Shown one piece after another: positions 32,269-36,614 of a stretch of 36,614 nucleotides of DNA. The DNA comes from Bacteroidota bacterium (GTDB taxonomy: Bacteria; Bacteroidota; Ignavibacteria; SZUA-365). The notes below the pieces were generated by a model. It did no database searches. It worked only from the letters and a program-made list of their open reading frames with translations, and was not told the DNA's origin. Both the position numbers and the translations under genes were made by a program. Location of the stretch: NCBI GenBank assembly GCA_023432805.1, contig JAEYUG010000027.1, positions 1 through 36,614 of the forward strand, given 5' to 3'. Numbering within the stretch: position 1 is the first letter of the stretch; each line of letters opens with the position of its first letter.

Positions 32269-33459
32269 ATGGGTCCTTTAGTTCCTGATGTCATCAGCAA
32301 CAACCTGAACTTCATCATCGCCATCCTGATCGGCATCGGTTTCGGTGCCATCCTCGAGCAGGCGGGATTCTCGACGTCGAAGAAGCTGGTCGGTCTGTTC
32401 TATGGATACGACTTCACGGTGCTGCGCGTCTTCTTCACCGCAGGTGTGACGGCGATGGGCGGCGTGATCGTGTTCGATCACTTCGGCATCCTCGACATCC
32501 AGCTCATCTACATCAATCCCACCTTCATCTGGTCAGCCCTTGTCGGCGGCGTTGTGATGGGACTCGGTTTCGTGATCGGCGGCTACTGTCCCGGCACGAG
32601 TGTCTGTGCAGCAGCGATCGGCAAGATCGACGCGATGCTCTTCGTGGGCGGATCCTTCCTCGGCGTGCTCGTCTTCGCCGAAGGATATCCCCTCTTCGAG
32701 GAACTCTACAAGGCCGGCAACTGGGGGAGTCCGCAACTCTTCGAGACGCTCGGCGTGTCGCGTGGTGTGTTCGCCCTGCTGCTCACGCTCGTGGCGCTCG
32801 GTGCCTTCTGGGCGGTATCGATCGTCGAGGCGCGTGTAAACGGTCGGAAGCCGGTGCTCTTCGTGACACGCGGTGTACCGGTGCTTGTGGCCGGCTTTGG
32901 TTTGGTGATCGCACTGTCGGGATTCCTGCTTCCCGATCGGCGCGAGTCGATCGCCCGTGACGTGGCGGATCCCGTGGTCGTGGCCGCGGCCGCAATTCCC
33001 ACCATGACGGTCGATGAATTCGCGTATCGTCTCATGGACAAGGATCCTCGGCTCGTGGTCGTGGATTTCCGCAGCACCAGGCAGTCGGAAGGTAGGCGTC
33101 TTCCGCAGTCGACCGCATTCACCTACGCGAATCTCTTCGAGAAGGAGCCAGCTGCACTGCTCGATGTGCGGAAGAAGACCTACGTGTTCGTCGCCGACGA
33201 CGAGGCGACCGCGCGCAGCATGGCTGCCGCGGCGGTGGAGCTCGGCTTCCATTCGATCAAGGTGCTCGCGGGTGGCTTTGCGGGGTTTGCCACGGAGATT
33301 CTCGGTTTCAATCCCGAGGCGCCGGCGTCGCGGTCGCTTCCCCCGGATACGCAGCGGTTTCGCACGCGGGCGCGCGACGTGCTGCCCGTGCTCATGGCGG
33401 CGAGCGCTTCCACCGGTCCCGTCAAGAAGAAGCTCAAGCGCGCGATCGGCGGTTGCTGA
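32269..33459 (+). CDS. YeeE/YedE second subunit fused to degenerate rhodanese domain
   Basis: The protein has 396 residues. Residues about 10-225 form a YeeE/YedE-type membrane domain with the relay motif GGYCPGTSVC (C107 and C113). Two further helices (about 165-187 and 200-222) precede a C-terminal rhodanese-like domain (about 246-347, TVDEFAYRLMDKDPRLVVVD to KVLAGGFAGF). The expected active-site cysteine loop reads VFVADDEATARS, so no catalytic cysteine is present and sulfurtransferase activity is unlikely; a binding or regulatory role is more plausible. The last residues are basic and end GGC. GAGG seven bases upstream supports ATG 32269, 9 bp after the previous stop. It is the last gene of the operon. 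Confidence 0.88.
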   Translation: MGPLVPDVISNNLNFIIAILIGIGFGAILEQAGFSTSKKLVGLFYGYDFTVLRVFFTAGVTAMGGVIVFDHFGILDIQLIYINPTFIWSALVGGVVMGLGFVIGGYCPGTSVCAAAIGKIDAMLFVGGSFLGVLVFAEGYPLFEELYKAGNWGSPQLFETLGVSRGVFALLLTLVALGAFWAVSIVEARVNGRKPVLFVTRGVPVLVAGFGLVIALSGFLLPDRRESIARDVADPVVVAAAAIPTMTVDEFAYRLMDKDPRLVVVDFRSTRQSEGRRLPQSTAFTYANLFEKEPAALLDVRKKTYVFVADDEATARSMAAAAVELGFHSIKVLAGGFAGFATEILGFNPEAPASRSLPPDTQRFRTRARDVLPVLMAASASTGPVKKKLKRAIGGC

Positions 33460-33522
33460 TCGCGACCGCGGTGCTGTCTGCCCTGCATGCATGGGGATGG
33501 CACTGATCGGCGACCTGATCTG

Positions 33523-33543
33523 CGTGCACCCTCAGGGTGCACG
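33523..33543. terminator. Tight hairpin downstream of the sulfur operon
   Basis: CGTGCACCCT and AGGGTGCACG form a perfect 10-bp inverted repeat with a single-base centre, 63 bases after the stop of the YedE/rhodanese gene. It immediately precedes the larger palindrome at 33542-33602. There is no T-run. Confidence 0.45.
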
Positions 33544-33602
33544 TCATCCCGAAACGACGAAGCGGAAGCCATTGGCTTCCGCTTCGCATGTTCGGGACGA
33601 CG
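33542..33602. repeat. REP-like long palindrome between convergent genes
   Basis: The inner stem is a perfect 13-bp pairing (33558-33570 with 33574-33586, loop ATT). The outer stem pairs 33542-33553 with 33591-33602 with one mismatch, separated from the inner stem by 4-base internal loops. The 61-bp element lies between the ends of the sulfur operon (+) and the T9SS gene (-) and could stop transcription from both sides or be a member of a dispersed repeat family. Confidence 0.6.
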
Positions 33603-33644
33603 GGTGGCGCGGAGGTGGCGCGGGCCACCCCCATCCTCATGACA

Positions 33645-36029
33645 TCACTTGCCGAGCGTCATCTTGATGGTGCGCGAGAAGGTCAGTCCGGACGTGAGTC
33701 CGGTCGCCTCGTAGCGCGCCATGTACGTACCGCTCTCGAGGGTCGACGCATCGAAGATGGCGGTGTGCACGCCGGACTCGACCTCGCCGGCCACAAGCGT
33801 GGCGACGGTGCGGCCGAGCAGGTCGGTGACGACGAGCGAGACGGTGCTCCGTTCGGCCACGGCGAACTGCAATGTGGTCGAGGGATTGAAGGGATTCGGA
33901 TAGTTGGCTCCGATGTCGAAGGTGCCAGGCTGGACGGTCGCGGTGGCCTTTGGTGTGATCGGACCGTGATACTTGAGGAAGTTGGTCTTCACGCCGAGGA
34001 GGTCGAAGTTGTTGACCACACCGTTGCCGTCGGCATCCATGAAGCAACCCTGCGGTGTCTGCCACGGAGCACTGACCTGCGCTTCCCAGGTGAGGTACGT
34101 CATGGGATTGGTGGCGTAGTCGGCGCGGAAGCGGGCGGGACCGGTGAGCCACGAGGGACGCAGGTTCGCATCGAAGATGTACTTGTTGAGCGATGTGCGG
34201 TCGCCGTAGTTGACGATGCCGTCGTTGTTCACATCACCCGGCCAGACGATGCAGGGATCCATGCCCGGGGCGAAGAGCAGGATGCTGAAGCTTTTCGAGT
34301 GGGTGAAGGTCAGATAGAATCCGCAGGAGTTCTTCGATGTGAAGACCGCCTCGATGCGGTAGAAGCCGTAGGGGAGCGTTCCCGGAAGGCTGATGGTCTC
34401 GCGTCCGATGAGCGGCTGACCGGCGAGCTTGTTGCCTGCGAAGGTCGTGGTATAGGCGAGTTGATTGGTAGTGACGCTGTAGAAATTGACGGTGACCGAT
34501 ACGGTGGCATCGTCCACAGGCTGTGTGACCGAGTAATCGATGTTGACCTGTCCCGGCGAAGTGACGTAGGTGGCTGGCTGGCCATTGAGATCCGTGATCG
34601 AATAGTCGACCCATGAGGGTGTGAGGAAGCAGGCCTCGTCGGCACCGCGGTAGGGTACGACGCGGGCATCGCCGTCGATGTCGTCGGGAACGGTGGCGAG
34701 CTGCGTGCCGGTCAGAAGCATGTCGTTCTGCGAGGCGCCGCCGAGGTGCAGGTCGCCCGTGCTCGGGCTCATGAAGGTCACGGCACGGTCGATCGAGTTC
34801 TGATCCATGCCGTTCTGCGTGCGGAGTCCCGTTACACCGGTCACCGCGACATCCCAGAACAACGGGCCGTAGTAGACATTGTAGTCGCTGGCGAAGATGC
34901 GGGCTGTGACGGAGGCGGCATAGAACGAGTAACCAGGTCCCGTGTTGATGTAGAGGTTGTTGATCGATTCGAGTCCTTCGGCCCGCGGCAGGTTGATATA
35001 CACCGTGCGGCTGGATGACGATGTGCCGATCATCAGCATCGTGTTGTTGTACAGCTTCTTGCCGCCGGAGGTCGACACATAGAAGCAGTACGAGGTCGAG
35101 GCACCGCCGTTCACAGTGATGAAGTTGTTGCGGATGAAGCCCATCGGCAGGATGCTCGAGTTCCAGAACTGAATGCCGCGCTTTGCGCCGCTGGCGCCGA
35201 GCAGGCTGATCTTGTTCTTCTCGATGAGGAAGCCGAGATACAGCGTGTTCAGGTAGAGACCGTACTGTTGCACGGTCGCGGTGGTCGACATCGTGATCAC
35301 GTTGCCGCGTATGGTCGGATTGTCGACGACGTTCAGCCAGATGCCCGCCTCGCTCTGATTGAGGATCGTGTTGCCTTCGATCAGCATGTTGGCGTGACGC
35401 AGCGAGCCCGTGCCGCTGAAGTGGATGCCGCGCGAACCGTTGACAAACCTGTTGTTGCGGAAGGTGTTGTTGGCGTGGTTCACCGTCGTGCCCCAGACGA
35501 GCGCGAGGGGCTCACCCGTGGTTGTCACGACGGGACCCTGCAGCACGCAGCCCTCGACGATGTTGTTGGTGGAAGCGGCCGTCGTGTTGAACCGGAACAC
35601 GGTTCCGTAGGTCGTGTTCGTGTTGACGAGGGTCATGTTGCGGAAGTGGATCCATGACGTACCATTCATCTGCACGACGTAGTTGTCGGTCGACGTGCCT
35701 GCCGCTGAGAGCGTGACAGAAGTATTGACTCCGGTCTCGGACTGGAAGGTGATCGTATTTGCGGCTGATGCACCCGGGATGGCGGCGAGACTGATTGCTC
35801 CGGTGTAGGTGCCGGCACGCACATTGAAGGTGACAGGTCCCGTCACTCCAGCAGCGAGTGCAGTCGCTGCAGCACTGAACGTGGCGTAGCTGGGGGCAGC
35901 TCCGCCGATTGTATATGTTCCTGACAACTGAGCCAGGGCAGGAGTGAGGGTCATCAGGAAACAGCAGACAAACGCACGCATCGGCAACCGAAGCGCCGTG
36001 CGGTGTGCACCACGTGAACCAGCGTTCAT
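33645..36029 (-). CDS. T9SS cargo protein: beta-helix, dockerin-like repeats, sorting domain
   Basis: The protein has 794 residues from ATG 36029, supported by AAGGAG seven bases upstream. A signal peptide (MRAFVCCFLMTLTPALAQ) leads directly into a right-handed parallel beta-helix (about 35-440) whose first rung (GTYTIGGAAPSYATFSAAA) parallels the helix start of the protein at 25891-29091. Rungs such as NNTFRNNRFVNGSRGIHF and IEGNTILNQSEAGIWLNV follow. The helix closes with VPYRGADEACF. A beta domain, two dockerin-like calcium loops (GDVNNDGIVNYGDRTSLN and DADGNGVVNNFDLLGV) and a type A sorting domain (NYPNPFNPSTTLQFAVAE to TLGK) complete it. Compared with the paralogue it lacks the N-terminal 280 residues. 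Surface-exposed or released; the ligand or substrate cannot be read. Confidence 0.9.
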   Translation of the reverse strand: MNAGSRGAHRTALRLPMRAFVCCFLMTLTPALAQLSGTYTIGGAAPSYATFSAAATALAAGVTGPVTFNVRAGTYTGAISLAAIPGASAANTITFQSETGVNTSVTLSAAGTSTDNYVVQMNGTSWIHFRNMTLVNTNTTYGTVFRFNTTAASTNNIVEGCVLQGPVVTTTGEPLALVWGTTVNHANNTFRNNRFVNGSRGIHFSGTGSLRHANMLIEGNTILNQSEAGIWLNVVDNPTIRGNVITMSTTATVQQYGLYLNTLYLGFLIEKNKISLLGASGAKRGIQFWNSSILPMGFIRNNFITVNGGASTSYCFYVSTSGGKKLYNNTMLMIGTSSSSRTVYINLPRAEGLESINNLYINTGPGYSFYAASVTARIFASDYNVYYGPLFWDVAVTGVTGLRTQNGMDQNSIDRAVTFMSPSTGDLHLGGASQNDMLLTGTQLATVPDDIDGDARVVPYRGADEACFLTPSWVDYSITDLNGQPATYVTSPGQVNIDYSVTQPVDDATVSVTVNFYSVTTNQLAYTTTFAGNKLAGQPLIGRETISLPGTLPYGFYRIEAVFTSKNSCGFYLTFTHSKSFSILLFAPGMDPCIVWPGDVNNDGIVNYGDRTSLNKYIFDANLRPSWLTGPARFRADYATNPMTYLTWEAQVSAPWQTPQGCFMDADGNGVVNNFDLLGVKTNFLKYHGPITPKATATVQPGTFDIGANYPNPFNPSTTLQFAVAERSTVSLVVTDLLGRTVATLVAGEVESGVHTAIFDASTLESGTYMARYEATGLTSGLTFSRTIKMTLGK

Positions 36030-36179
36030 GGTGAAGCTCCTTCTGTGGAAGTGGTTGTCACGTATTGCCTCCCTGGGTGCAACAGGGCGCGGGGACGTGA
36101 GGACATTTGAATTATGAATCGCGCAAGTATCCGATAAAGTTCCAGCAAACGCAAACGGTGATGAGAAACCGGAAGAAAA

Positions 36180-36212
36180 GAAGACAGGCAGACCATCGGC
36201 CTGCCTGTCTTC
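36180..36212 (-). terminator. Terminator of the partial T9SS gene
   Basis: A perfect 12-bp stem (GAAGACAGGCAG with CTGCCTGTCTTC) with a 9-base loop is followed on the minus strand by a T-rich CTTTTCTTCC stretch. It lies 62 bases after the stop at 36274. Confidence 0.75.
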
Positions 36213-36273
36213 CGCTGTGTGGTGCGGAATTGCTGCGAATCACGGAATGGGGCGTTTCACCCCCATCCCATCA

Positions 36274-36614
36274 TTATTTGGACATCGTCATCTTCACGAT
36301 GAGCGACGAGGTGATGCCCGATGCAAGGCCTGTCGCCTCGTAGCGTGCCATGTACACGCCGCTCTCCAGTGCCGAGGCATCGAAGGTCACGGTGCGCACA
36401 CCGGCATCCATCGTCCCATCCACGAGCGTGGCAACCGTGCGACCGATCATGTCGGTCACGACGATTTTCACCGTGCTCTTCTCGGGCACGCTGTACTGCA
36501 GCGTGGTCGAGGGATTGAAGGGATTCGGGTAGTTCTGCGTCATGCCGAAGCTGCCGGCGATGACGTGGTCGTCCTGCTTCGGGGTCCACCCACCATGCGT
36601 GCGCAGGTAGTTGA
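36274..36614 (-). CDS. T9SS cargo protein, C-terminal part only
   Basis: The gene runs off the right edge of the window; only the last 113 codons are visible. They comprise the end of a dockerin-like segment (NYLRTHGGWTPKQDD) and a type A sorting domain (NYPNPFNPSTTLQYSVPE to the final KMTMSK). The sequence is nearly identical to the C terminus of the protein at 25891-29091, so the missing part is probably a related beta-helix protein. It is cut by the window, not by a mutation. Confidence 0.88.
   Translation of the reverse strand, partial: NYLRTHGGWTPKQDDHVIAGSFGMTQNYPNPFNPSTTLQYSVPEKSTVKIVVTDMIGRTVATLVDGTMDAGVRTVTFDASALESGVYMARYEATGLASGITSSLIVKMTMSK
36287..36613 (-). repeat. Duplicated T9SS C-terminal segment, copy B
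   Basis: This copy aligns without gaps to 25904-26230. The two copies lie in the same orientation about 10.4 kb apart and flank the octaheme/sulfur operon and one divergent paralogue. They reach the window edge, so the repeat may continue. Confidence 0.85.

Noticed and set aside
33537..34616. 359-residue open frame antisense to the second beta-helix gene
   Set aside because: Begins in the REP-like palindrome and mirrors the dockerin/sorting-domain coding region; a shadow.
1..36614. CRISPR arrays, tRNA or rRNA genes, insertion sequences
   Set aside because: No regularly spaced direct repeats, cloverleaf-forming segments with a GTTCGA-type loop, ribosomal motifs or transposase reading frames were found by eye.

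Overview
This is a GC-rich (about 60 %) bacterial chromosome segment from a member of the Bacteroidota/Ignavibacteria/Kapabacteria (FCB) assemblage. The basis is repeated C-terminal type IX secretion (T9SS) sorting domains of the NYPNPFNPSTTL type, paired with dockerin-like GDVNNDGI segments and many secreted beta-rich proteins. The narrower Kapabacteria/Ignavibacteria placement is inference. Unlike most Bacteroidota, many genes here have strong Shine-Dalgarno sequences. One promoter still matches the Bacteroidota TTG-N19-TAnnTTTG form. I see no tRNA, rRNA, CRISPR array, insertion sequence or integrase.

Layout. 1-5265: small secreted and lipid-anchored proteins: a mini T9SS-tagged protein, an atypical SDR/DUF2867 oxidoreductase, a secreted von Willebrand A protein, a frameshifted secreted protein with a possible leader peptide, and a lipoprotein. 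5252-6829 (-): a response-regulator/PAS/histidine-kinase hybrid. 7207-11176 (-): a tight four-gene operon of three exported phage-tail-collar-domain proteins followed by a YWTD-propeller/thrombospondin-3/T9SS protein, preceded by a leader that folds as a three-way junction. 11545-12717: a WG-repeat lipoprotein. 12946-13293: an orphan HipB-like XRE regulator. 13379-22817 (-): a three-gene envelope operon of an outer-membrane barrel candidate, a giant 1823-residue beta-rich protein and a fibronectin-III protein. 23141-24841: a LytS-type membrane histidine kinase divergent from that operon. 24943-25821: an M15 peptidase lipoprotein.

25891-29091, 33645-36029 and 36274-end (all -) are three paralogous T9SS cargo proteins; the two complete ones carry parallel beta-helix and dockerin-like modules. 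They flank a compact redox/sulfur operon on the + strand (29505-33459): an octaheme c-type cytochrome of the tetrathionate-reductase family, a membrane cytochrome b, and two YeeE/YedE sulfur-transport subunits, the second fused to a rhodanese-like domain without a catalytic cysteine. The genes overlap by 4 bp or are 9 bp apart, which suggests one electron-transfer and sulfur-import unit.

The best candidates for an undescribed system are the barrel/giant/FN3 envelope operon, the exported tail-collar operon with its structured leader, and the octaheme/YedE operon. All functional statements come from motif reading. No database search was run.
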